Of a stretch of 64,000 nucleotides of DNA, positions 42,079 to 50,427 are shown one piece after another; the first letter of the stretch is position 1; each line of letters begins with the position of its first letter. The position numbers were made by a program, and so were the translations under genes. This DNA is from SB25 sp029560875 (GTDB lineage Bacteria; Bacteroidota; Bacteroidia; Bacteroidales; Tenuifilaceae). The notes beneath the pieces are model-generated. The model saw only the letters and a list, made by a program, of their open reading frames with translations. It was not told the origin of the DNA and made no database searches. The stretch spans positions 1 through 64,000 of the forward strand of contig DAOOPM010000015.1 of the NCBI GenBank assembly GCA_035388225.1, given 5' to 3'.

Positions 42079-43137
42079 TTAAATACTTGTTTCGCTAATT
42101 GACGAAAGAATAGAATTAACCAAATCATCCACTCCCTTAGGCCAACGGTAATCCGAAAAATTTTGTGAGTTAATAGCAATTACCAAGCCTTTATCTGGAG
42201 CTATGTAAACATATTGGTCGCCATATCCCGCAGCATAAATAAGCGGTTTGCGATTCGTTTGTTTTCTGACCCACCAGTGCAAACCGTAACCAACACTGTC
42301 GGTGTAACTAACGGACTGCTTAACTGACTCCTCAATCCACTTTTTTGAAACTATTTGTTTTTCTGAATACTTCCCATCATTCAAAATCAGCATACCAAAC
42401 TTAGCCATATCTTGAGTTGTTAGTGCAATTCCACCCCAAGCTGGTAGACTATTATTGGGATAATTATCCCAGTAATAGGTGTTTATATGTAATGGTTTAA
42501 ACAAATACTGTTTTGTTAATTCCTCGAATGACATTCCTGATGCCCTACTTAACACCTCTGCAACAACTTGCGATGCCAAACTATTGTACTTAAACCTTAA
42601 GCCGGGCTCAGTTTCAACAGGTAATTTAAAAAATGTCTCAACCCAGTTTCCATTGGTTTCGAGTAGTGCTATTAAGCTGTTCGACACATAATTGTAAGGG
42701 TATCTCCACTCTTCCCAAGCCAAACCTGTTGTTTGGTTTAAAAGATGCCGAAGCGTAATTTTCTTTTTCAGGTTATCGTTCTTGAAAATGTTAGCATACT
42801 CTGGAAAGTATGAATAAATTGGAGTATCTATCGATTTTATATAACCTTGTTCTAGGCATATCCCCACAAGTAAGGATGTTAGGCTTTTTGTGACTGAACT
42901 AATTGGATTTATAGTACTCTTGCTCGTAAAACCATAGTATTGCTCGTGAAGAAGTTTGCCCGATTGTCCGAGCACAACAATACCCGTTACTTTGCCATAC
43001 ACTCCACTTCTAATTTCAACATCAACTTTGTTGAGCAATTCATTGTTCAAAGAATAGGAATAAGTTAAGCAAAAGGAGTGAGCAATTGAAACTAAGTTCA
43101 AGACAAGAAAAAGAGCTATGCTTTTGAAAATAACCAT
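42079..43137 (-). CDS. serine hydrolase, beta-lactamase class C family
   Basis: 352 residues with a signal peptide. SSVTKSLTSLLVG contains the SxxK nucleophile and general base. YNSLASQ supplies the YxN motif, and YGLHWWVRK lies in the usual position of the third box. Probably a periplasmic peptidase or esterase of the class C fold. The family includes penicillin-binding and esterase members, so an antibiotic role is not implied. Confidence 0.85.
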   Translation of the reverse strand: MVIFKSIALFLVLNLVSIAHSFCLTYSYSLNNELLNKVDVEIRSGVYGKVTGIVVLGQSGKLLHEQYYGFTSKSTINPISSVTKSLTSLLVGICLEQGYIKSIDTPIYSYFPEYANIFKNDNLKKKITLRHLLNQTTGLAWEEWRYPYNYVSNSLIALLETNGNWVETFFKLPVETEPGLRFKYNSLASQVVAEVLSRASGMSFEELTKQYLFKPLHINTYYWDNYPNNSLPAWGGIALTTQDMAKFGMLILNDGKYSEKQIVSKKWIEESVKQSVSYTDSVGYGLHWWVRKQTNRKPLIYAAGYGDQYVYIAPDKGLVIAINSQNFSDYRWPKGVDDLVNSILSSISETSI

Positions 43138-43313
43138 AATATAAAATTGATGTTTTACTAAAATTACTCCATTTCTAATAGCAAAGCAATAGTTTGCAAA
43201 CTATCTTTATTAAAAACCAAATTGCAGTGATTTAGTTCAATTAAAAATTTAATAATGAAAAAATTAGCAAATTGGAGTTAATAGAGAGAGGTGTTTAAAG
43301 GAGTTTAAGATAA

Positions 43314-43352
43314 ATAAAAAAGGATGCAACCTAAATGAATTGCACCCTTTTC
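43314..43352 (-). terminator. terminator of the 43397-44215 lipoprotein gene
   Basis: An imperfect stem pairs 43318-43329 with 43340-43351 (one mismatch, ten-base loop). On the minus strand it is followed by TTTTATTTAT. It lies 45 bases past the lipoprotein stop. Confidence 0.6.
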
Positions 43353-43396
43353 AAATATAAGGATTGAATAGTGATTAAACCAGGACCAAAATTAAT

Positions 43397-44215
43397 TTAC
43401 TGGTGTTGATTTATACTAGGATAGTAAAGTATTACACTGTAATTAAAATATATGTTGTTATTTAGTATTGGTGCTTCAATCCTTAAATCCTTGTATAATT
43501 CGAGATTTGGCTTTAGAAAGTAAATTAATCCTCGAAGCGATTCCCCAGGCCCAAGTGTTGTCTTCCTCAAAGCGTATTGCTGCCAAACATTTTGGTTATC
43601 GCTAATAGTACCCATATTATATAGATGATTAGTCTGTCCATCATTAATAACATCTAGAGTAACAACGGTAGTGGTTGCAGCAACTTCTGTACGTGATACA
43701 TCATCTCCATCGTCCTCATTGTTTTTTGAGTCATTTGCATCGGAAATTGCTGCAGCGGCTATAACGGGGATTGCTGCAATTGCAACGACAGCTGCAGCGG
43801 TTTGATTATTCTTCATTTTTGCAATGGTAACAGACTCCTGCATTTCGAGTTTTAAGAGTTCATACTCAGGGTCGGCTGCTTTAATGGGGAATGTGCTATA
43901 GACCAATTGGTTTGAATTAGGGTCCCACTTCCCACTGTCGGTATACATAACGAATTGCTCAGGTGCTAGGAGGAAGTCCTTTGGACTATTATTTATAACC
44001 TCCACGTCAAAAATAAGATACTTTGAATCGATACCATGGTAGGCACAATGAATAGTGAAGTCGTTTTTTTGATAACTCACAAACTGTTTTCCCTGTTCCC
44101 ATGTTGTTTGATTTTCTTTTGGAACTAATCGAACAACGGGGTTAGGTGTAGCACATGAACTCAAAAATATTAATAGAGTAATTGATGGAAAAAGAAAGTG
44201 ATTCAACTTTTTCAT
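43397..44215 (-). CDS. hypothetical lipoprotein
   Basis: 272 residues with a lipobox (LSSC, lipid Cys 21). Notable is an Ala-rich hydrophobic stretch (AAAVVAIAAIPVIAAAAI) near residues 140-158, followed by an acidic Asp/Glu/Asn run. The beginning (NPVVRLVPKENQTTWEQGKQFVS) and the beta-rich end are without recognised family. Single gene with its own terminator. Function unknown. Confidence 0.75.
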   Translation of the reverse strand: MKKLNHFLFPSITLLIFLSSCATPNPVVRLVPKENQTTWEQGKQFVSYQKNDFTIHCAYHGIDSKYLIFDVEVINNSPKDFLLAPEQFVMYTDSGKWDPNSNQLVYSTFPIKAADPEYELLKLEMQESVTIAKMKNNQTAAAVVAIAAIPVIAAAAISDANDSKNNEDDGDDVSRTEVAATTTVVTLDVINDGQTNHLYNMGTISDNQNVWQQYALRKTTLGPGESLRGLIYFLKPNLELYKDLRIEAPILNNNIYFNYSVILYYPSINQHQ

Positions 44216-44332
44216 ATTGTTTAGTTAAAAGGTTTGTTAAGTTTAATCAAAACATTTGCCAAAAGAATAAACAAACCATTGGTTTAACCATAATTCACAT
44301 TGAGTAAATTTTTTTCAAACTCTTTTGCACTC

Positions 44333-46450
44333 TCAATTTTCCTCAATACTCACTTGCCCTGTTCCAGAAAGAAAGGCTCTTGTGTCGGCGGTGGTTGATT
44401 CTAACTGTGCGGGATATATTATTACGAAATTTTTGTCCTTCAACTTTTTCGATACTAATCGAGGAATTAAATCAATCCTAGAACTATGGGAGATAGACCC
44501 TTTCCGGGCTGAAATTATAATAATTAAACTATCAACTCCCTTTTGAGATATATTGTCGAAGGATGAATACCAATCAGCAGAACTATCAACTGTGTGCCTC
44601 ACCTTAAACCCATTTGCCAACAATGCATTCTCGAAGCTATCCCGATGTTCGGGTGTGGTACGAAAAGTAATTTTAGCGTTGGTTTGCTTTGCATAATGTG
44701 ATAAGGATTGTAGCCAACCACTGAAGTTTGGTTCAAACTCTGCAATCGGGGGAACTACAACTTCAATCTCCTTGATACTTACAATAGGAGATTTAAAACT
44801 TACAACATAAATGGGTTGTCTGGAGTCCCTTAAAACACCCTCGAGTATTGTCCCAAATATCCATTGCTTTGTACTGTAACTTCCATTCCATCCCATGATA
44901 ATCTTTGAAGCCATAATCTCCTTGGCTGCCCTAACAATGCCCGATGAAATATTAATATCCATTCGTACTACAAATTCAGTATGAATTTCGGAAGTAGTGG
45001 AAAGTTCCTCTATATTTTTGGATAGTTTCGTAGATATTTCATTCTCATCCTTAACTACGTTAAGGATATATATAGGACTTTTTTTGCTCAGAGTTCTTAT
45101 TAAATTGGCATACTCAATAAGCGGTAAAATATTTGTTGGATTCGATACTGGGATTAATATCCTATCGCTCTTTTCTGCATGGAATTGTTGTGGCGTTTCT
45201 TTAAGGACAATCTTTTTAGCAGTACGTTCCGTTACAATGGCACTAACTATGCACGATGCGAAAATCACAACAATTGTGGCATTCAGCACATTAATATCAA
45301 TAATTCCCATTTGGTATCCAATAAGAATAATTGCAATTGTTGCTGCTGCGTGTGCAGTGCTCAAACCAAATATTAACTGGCGTTCAATTGTTTTGTATAA
45401 AAATATTTTTTGGGTAACGTATGCTGCCAGCCATTTGCTCGATATTGCAAAAACTATTAAAATAATTGATAATTTAAGTGATTCCCAGCCGCTAATAAAT
45501 GCTTTTAAATCGATAAGCATTCCAACATACAATAGGAAAATCGGGATAAAAATAGCATTACCAACAAACTCTATTCTGCTCATTAATGTTGATGAATGGG
45601 GGATTTGTCGGTTTAAAACAATTCCGGCCATAAAAGCACCGATAATAGGCTCAAGCCTAATTAGTTTGGCTAATGTTCCAGCAAGAAATACCATGGAGAG
45701 CACAAAAACATACTGTGCAATAATATCGGTTGATGTATTTTTAAAGAACCATTTTGTAATCCTAGGGAATATGTATAGAATAAAAAAGAAGTAAACGACA
45801 ATAGAACCGCTTAGTATAAACCAAAAATTGGATGAATTCTCGCCATTTTTTAGAGCAACAATAAGTATAAGAAGAAGTAGAACTAAGGTATCTGTAATGA
45901 TAGTTCCACCAATTGCCACCCCTACAGGTTCTGTTTTGGTTAACCTTAATCGCGATACAATTGGATAAGCTATGAGGGTTTGAGTGGAAAACATACTAGA
46001 TACCAGTAGCGATGGTAGTATCTCGTAGTTTAGGATATGCCTACAAACCCAGAACCCAACTATAAAGGGAATTGTAAAAGTTAATGCACCAAAAACCAAG
46101 TTTCTATTTTTATTCTGAACAAAAGTATTCATGTCCAGCTCCAACCCTGCTAGGAACATTAAGTACATCAGTCCAACATTTCCTAGTAGTGCAATGCTCC
46201 CACTACTTTCAAGAATATTAAAACCTGAACTGCCAAGTAGCATGCCCGATAGTATTAACCCAATAATACCTGGCATTTTAAATTTTGTGAAGATAAATGG
46301 AACTATAAGAATTACTAGAAGTGTTATGCAGAATACAATTACAGGCTCGTGAAAGGGGAGCGAGAATACTCCATTTAAATCAGAACTGGGTAATGATAAG
46401 CAACTTAAATAACTCAATGAAGATAAAATAGGCGTTGATAGGGTAAGCAT
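44333..46450 (-). CDS. cation:proton antiporter (CPA2) with universal-stress-like C-terminus
   Basis: About 705 residues from the ATG at 46450; an ATG at 46525 adds 25 residues that look unlike a membrane start. Some twelve helices (FHEPVIVFCITLLVILIVPFIF to about residue 420) are followed by two soluble domains resembling USP folds (SDRILIPVSNPTNILPL, IIMGWNGSYSTKQWIFG). The GGTIITDTLVL segment is the ion-path helix where other CPA2 members carry Asp pairs; here a single Asp is visible. Transports Na+ or K+ against protons; ion unproven. Confidence 0.85.
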   Translation of the reverse strand: MLTLSTPILSSLSYLSCLSLPSSDLNGVFSLPFHEPVIVFCITLLVILIVPFIFTKFKMPGIIGLILSGMLLGSSGFNILESSGSIALLGNVGLMYLMFLAGLELDMNTFVQNKNRNLVFGALTFTIPFIVGFWVCRHILNYEILPSLLVSSMFSTQTLIAYPIVSRLRLTKTEPVGVAIGGTIITDTLVLLLLILIVALKNGENSSNFWFILSGSIVVYFFFILYIFPRITKWFFKNTSTDIIAQYVFVLSMVFLAGTLAKLIRLEPIIGAFMAGIVLNRQIPHSSTLMSRIEFVGNAIFIPIFLLYVGMLIDLKAFISGWESLKLSIILIVFAISSKWLAAYVTQKIFLYKTIERQLIFGLSTAHAAATIAIILIGYQMGIIDINVLNATIVVIFASCIVSAIVTERTAKKIVLKETPQQFHAEKSDRILIPVSNPTNILPLIEYANLIRTLSKKSPIYILNVVKDENEISTKLSKNIEELSTTSEIHTEFVVRMDINISSGIVRAAKEIMASKIIMGWNGSYSTKQWIFGTILEGVLRDSRQPIYVVSFKSPIVSIKEIEVVVPPIAEFEPNFSGWLQSLSHYAKQTNAKITFRTTPEHRDSFENALLANGFKVRHTVDSSADWYSSFDNISQKGVDSLIIIISARKGSISHSSRIDLIPRLVSKKLKDKNFVIIYPAQLESTTADTRAFLSGTGQVSIEEN

Positions 46451-46585
46451 ATTCTTCTCAAAAATAGTTGTGGCAATATACAAAATTCTTCTATTGTTGA
46501 TTTTCCAGCAAGTTAAAAACCCCATTAGTTTCTTGCTATAGTTTAAAAAATCAACATTGAATTCAAATTAAATACGAACTTTTAA

Positions 46586-46593
46586 TACATTTG
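46586..46593 (+). promoter_or_regulatory. -7 box upstream of sugar permease
   Basis: TACATTTG, exact TAnnTTTG, 28 bases before the ATG. No good -33 element. Confidence 0.4.
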
Positions 46594-46621
46594 AGTCCTT
46601 AACAAGATTAAACCAAAAACA

Positions 46622-47890
46622 ATGAACCTAAAATCTAAAACAAATCAAAGTTACATATTGCCAATGCTCATTATTGGTGCATTATTCTTTATTTTTGGAT
46701 TTGTAACGTGGCTAAACGGAATTCTGATTCCATACTTTAAAATTTCCTGTGAACTTACCGATTTTCAAGCCACCTTTGTTGCTTTTGCTTTTTATATATC
46801 CTATACTATTATGGCTTTGCCCGCATCGTGGGTTTTGAAGAAGACTGGATTCCACAAGGGAATGTCAGTGGGATTGCTCGTAATGGCTGTTGGTACGCTT
46901 ATTTTTGTGCCTGCTGCTTTTGAACGAGTTTACTGGATGTTCTTGTTAGGATTGTTTGTTATGGGAGCAGGATTAGCGCTGCTTCAAACCGCATCGAATC
47001 CATACATAACCATTATTGGCCCACGTGAGAGTGCTGCAAAACGCATAAGTATTATGGGGATATGCAACAAACTCGCAGGGGCTATTGCTCCGCTTATTCT
47101 GGCTTACTTCATTTTGCAAGATGGCGACTCGTTTGTTCAATCGTTAAGTAATTTAAGCGATGCTGAAAAGAGCACAGCACTCGATAGTCTTGCCCAAAGG
47201 GTTATAGGACCTTATATTGTTATGACCTCAATTTTGGTACTTTTAGGAATATTTGTCCGTTACGCACCCCTGCCAGAAGTGGATTTAGAGCAAGATTCAG
47301 AGGTTGCGAACGATAAACTGGATACAAAAACAAGCATTTTCCAATTTCCACAGTTAATTTTAGGTGCCATTGCGCTTTTCTTTTACGTTGGAGCCGAAGT
47401 GGTGGCAGGCGATACAATTATTCGATACGGTATGTCGCAAGGCATCGAAATATCTACTGCTAAAGCATTCACGTCCTACACTCTTTTTGCAATGATATTT
47501 GGATACTTAATTGGAATTGTGCTTATTCCCAAATACATATCGCAACGTGTAGCACTTTTAACCTCTGCTGTGTTAGGCATTTTATTCACATTTGGAGTTA
47601 TATTTACTGATGGTTCAACATCAATTTTCTTTTTAGCGCTGATGGGACTTGCCAATGCCTTAGTTTGGCCAGCAATATGGCCTTTAGCAATACATGACCT
47701 TGGCAAATTCATTAAAACAGGTTCCGCTATACTAATTATGGCTATTGCTGGTGGCGCTTTATTGCCGTTGATATGGGGAAAAATAAGCGATATGTATAAT
47801 CCTCAAATTGCTTATTTAGTTTTAATTCCTTCATATTTGATTATTCTGTACTATTCGGTTTGGGGTTATAAACTTAGGAATTGGCGATAG
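46622..47890 (+). CDS. FucP/GluP-type sugar:proton symporter
   Basis: 422 residues with about twelve helices. FFIFGFVTWLNGILIPYFK and LQTASNPYITIIGP are signature segments of the FHS family (fucose, glucose/galactose permeases). The substrate is a monosaccharide; which one cannot be told because no sugar-enzyme genes adjoin. Own promoter, no clear operon partners. Confidence 0.91.
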   Translation: MNLKSKTNQSYILPMLIIGALFFIFGFVTWLNGILIPYFKISCELTDFQATFVAFAFYISYTIMALPASWVLKKTGFHKGMSVGLLVMAVGTLIFVPAAFERVYWMFLLGLFVMGAGLALLQTASNPYITIIGPRESAAKRISIMGICNKLAGAIAPLILAYFILQDGDSFVQSLSNLSDAEKSTALDSLAQRVIGPYIVMTSILVLLGIFVRYAPLPEVDLEQDSEVANDKLDTKTSIFQFPQLILGAIALFFYVGAEVVAGDTIIRYGMSQGIEISTAKAFTSYTLFAMIFGYLIGIVLIPKYISQRVALLTSAVLGILFTFGVIFTDGSTSIFFLALMGLANALVWPAIWPLAIHDLGKFIKTGSAILIMAIAGGALLPLIWGKISDMYNPQIAYLVLIPSYLIILYYSVWGYKLRNWR

Positions 47891-47908
47891 AATCGATTAT
47901 GTTTTAAA

Positions 47909-47939
47909 TTGACTTAAGAATTCATTTGGTTTAATTTTG
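47909..47939 (+). promoter_or_regulatory. promoter of the caspase gene
   Basis: A TTG -33 element (47909-47911), 20-base spacer and TAATTTTG (47932-47939), matching TAnnTTTG, 21 bases before the ATG. Confidence 0.55.
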
Positions 47940-47960
47940 TATAGATAAAAAACTTTCGTT

Positions 47961-49259
47961 ATGACCAGAATATTCAACTTTATAATCTTATTTGGTTTGG
48001 CACTAATTGTAAGTGCTTGCGCAACCATGCTTAACTCCACAAAACAAAAGGTATCCCTTACATCGAATCCTGTTGGTGCAGAGGTGTACATAAACAATGT
48101 TAGTACAGGTAAAACTACACCATGCAACGTGTGGGTAAAACGGAAGGTTCAAAAGGGTCAGGTAAATTCTAAAAATCAGTATATATATGAGTTTCGTAAG
48201 GACGGTTTTGTACCTTACACCTATACCGATAAGGCTGAGGTAAGCGGAAAGATATGGTTGAACCTGATTCTAAATGTTGCAGCAATTCCAGCGTTTGGTG
48301 TCGATTTTATTTCGGGAGGGGCATACTATTACGACAAGGATGTTCTTGCAACTTTACAGAAAGAGTCGGGCTATGTGGTTATTCGCGATACTGTTGTAAA
48401 GCAACAGGTTGTCTATGTTCAATCGCCCGATAACAAGGGTTATGTTTTTGAGAGGCTATCCGATGTTGATAAGGATATACCAAACAATGGATACGAAAAT
48501 CCTTTCCGCTTTGCTCTAATTGTGGGTAATGAGGACTATAGCTCCAAGCAGGTTGATTTAACCGCTGAGGTAAATGTTGATTATGCCCGTAACGATGCCT
48601 CTGCTTTTAGGGAGTATGCAATGAATATTTTGGGTATTCCTGAACAGAATATCACATTACTACTCGATGCCACTACTGGCCAAATGAATCAAGCTATTGC
48701 CCGAATGAACCTAATTATGAAGAATGCCAAAGGTAAGGGCGAACTGTTTGTTTACTATGCTGGCCATGGTTTACCCGATGAGGTTACTCGCGAGCCATAC
48801 ATTATGCCTGTTGATATATCGGGACAAAACGCTAAGGATGGAATTAAGCTATACGATTTGTACGGTAAGCTAACCGAGCATCCCGCTAAAAGGGTTGTGG
48901 TGTTTATTGATGCATGTTTTTCAGGTGGAGCGCGTAATAAAGCATTAGTTGCAGCAAGAGGTGTTAAGGTACGCCCTGCCGAAGGAGTTTTGCGTGGCAA
49001 TATAGCCATACTATCCGCCACCTCCGGCGACCAAACCGCACTACCATACAAGGATAAGAAACATGGATTTTTCACATACTACTTACTTAAAAAGTTAAAG
49101 GAAACCAAGGGTAACATTTCGTACCAAGAGTTGGTGGAATACCTGTCGGATGTAATCCCACTCCAATCCGTTCTGCTCAACAATAAGGAGCAAACTCCAA
49201 CCAATAAGTTAGGTATTGATAGTAATGAGGATTTGAATAGTTGGGTGCTGGTTAGGTAG
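47961..49259 (+). CDS. PEGA-caspase lipoprotein (metacaspase-like)
   Basis: 432 residues: lipoprotein signal with Cys20 (LIVSAC), a PEGA-like beta domain at about 30-100 (VSLTSNPVGAEVYINN), and a C14 caspase domain from about 183 to the end. The dyad is intact: H269 in YYAGHG and C319 in VFIDACFSGG. Prokaryotic caspase relatives cleave after basic or acidic residues, and many belong to regulated-death systems. This one is membrane anchored and probably faces the periplasm, so a signalling or processing role is as likely. The next gene is RES. Confidence 0.88.
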   Translation: MTRIFNFIILFGLALIVSACATMLNSTKQKVSLTSNPVGAEVYINNVSTGKTTPCNVWVKRKVQKGQVNSKNQYIYEFRKDGFVPYTYTDKAEVSGKIWLNLILNVAAIPAFGVDFISGGAYYYDKDVLATLQKESGYVVIRDTVVKQQVVYVQSPDNKGYVFERLSDVDKDIPNNGYENPFRFALIVGNEDYSSKQVDLTAEVNVDYARNDASAFREYAMNILGIPEQNITLLLDATTGQMNQAIARMNLIMKNAKGKGELFVYYAGHGLPDEVTREPYIMPVDISGQNAKDGIKLYDLYGKLTEHPAKRVVVFIDACFSGGARNKALVAARGVKVRPAEGVLRGNIAILSATSGDQTALPYKDKKHGFFTYYLLKKLKETKGNISYQELVEYLSDVIPLQSVLLNNKEQTPTNKLGIDSNEDLNSWVLVR

Positions 49260-49280
49260 ATGGTTGATAAATTTTAAATT

Positions 49281-50237
49281 ATGGAAAATATTCATGAATT
49301 TGAGAACATCCCCAAGATTGACAAAGTAAAACAATCAATTAGAAAGTTAAAACAAACTGAATTTCCAAGATATAATGGAGAAAATGTAGAAGATTTCGTT
49401 TCTATAATTTCAAATATCTTAGAAAGAGAATTTAATTTAATTCCAAATATTAAGCAACCGTTTAAGTGTAATAGTTTTCTGACGAAATTCTTTCGAGCAA
49501 GAGAATTAGATGCAATATCTAGCATAAACTTTATTAGAGAACATAGTTATCCGCCCATTGATATTGTTGGAATGGGGAGATGTAATTTCCCAAAGTACCC
49601 TGTATTTTACTGTTCAAATAATGCCTTTACGGCTTTAATAGAAGTAATCAAGAATTATAAGAATAAAAATAAGAAATTTTGTATTTCCAAATGGGAGTTA
49701 ATTAAAACTGAAGAGGAGTTACTTTTTGAGAGTTTTCTTCAGGTAGAATTGCCAAAAGAGAACAATTTTAATATGCTAAAGGAAAAAATACAAGAAAAAA
49801 TCAACCTTCCATTTGAAAAGAGTTTTAATCAAAAACTTGATAAGGAAAGGGAAGAGGGGTTACTGGAATATCTAAAATATTTGGATAGTTGCTTTATTTC
49901 TGACAATAATTATTCGCTTTCTGCAACTTTAGCCTATAGAGCATTATATGCTAACCATAACTTTCGTACAGATGTTCTTATGTATCCTAGTGTTCAAACA
50001 CTATTTAAGGGTGTAAACTTAGCAATGCAACCAAATTTTGTGGAAAACAACTTAAAACTAACTCGTTTATATATTGTAGAACTTGATAAGCAGGACTTAG
50101 ACTCAGGTAAGATAAATTTAACATTCTATAAATATGCAGAAGTTGAAAAAAATATCATAATGTGGAAAGAAATAAGCGAAAACTTAGAGCACTATCATGA
50201 GATTATTAAAGAAGATTTTGGAGAAGAAATTGAGTAA
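49281..50237 (+). CDS. RES domain protein, possible NAD-consuming enzyme
   Basis: 318 residues. RAR (72-74), GRCN (99-102), ALIEV with E121, YPSVQ (235-239) and GVNLAMQP (244-251) follow the order of the Arg, Glu and Ser motif of RES domains, which in MbcT-type toxins split NAD by phosphorolysis or hydrolysis. There is no MbcA/Xre-type antitoxin gene next to it, so it is an orphan RES. It follows the caspase gene by 21 bases on the same strand. Codon use is very A/T-rich, unlike its upstream neighbour, hinting at transfer. Confidence 0.78.
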   Translation: MENIHEFENIPKIDKVKQSIRKLKQTEFPRYNGENVEDFVSIISNILEREFNLIPNIKQPFKCNSFLTKFFRARELDAISSINFIREHSYPPIDIVGMGRCNFPKYPVFYCSNNAFTALIEVIKNYKNKNKKFCISKWELIKTEEELLFESFLQVELPKENNFNMLKEKIQEKINLPFEKSFNQKLDKEREEGLLEYLKYLDSCFISDNNYSLSATLAYRALYANHNFRTDVLMYPSVQTLFKGVNLAMQPNFVENNLKLTRLYIVELDKQDLDSGKINLTFYKYAEVEKNIIMWKEISENLEHYHEIIKEDFGEEIE

Positions 50238-50362
50238 GGCATCAAAAAAGATAACTATTCTTTACTAATAAGGGTTTTAATAATATATTATTTTCTCTCT
50301 CATTTAACCATCCCTTAAGCTTTATTTAATAGTTGGTATACATTTTGTATGCTTGGAGCTCG

Positions 50363-50370
50363 TAAGTTTG
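50363..50370 (+). promoter_or_regulatory. candidate -7 box upstream of TonB receptor
   Basis: TAAGTTTG matches TAnnTTTG, 57 bases before the receptor ATG. The nearest TTTG -33 candidate gives a short 15-base spacer, so the call is weak. Confidence 0.3.
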
Positions 50371-50427
50371 TATTTTCGTTACCTTACTGACTAACAACTA
50401 TTACTAATTCAAACCATTAAAAATTAA

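Noticed and set aside
44997..45794. A 265-codon plus-strand frame inside the antiporter gene
   Set aside because: Shadow of the antiporter on the other strand; no domain and no promoter.
47961..50237. Naming the caspase-RES pair a defense island
   Set aside because: No nuclease, sensor or phage gene adjoins them, and the caspase is a lipoprotein facing outward, so defense is kept as a hypothesis only.
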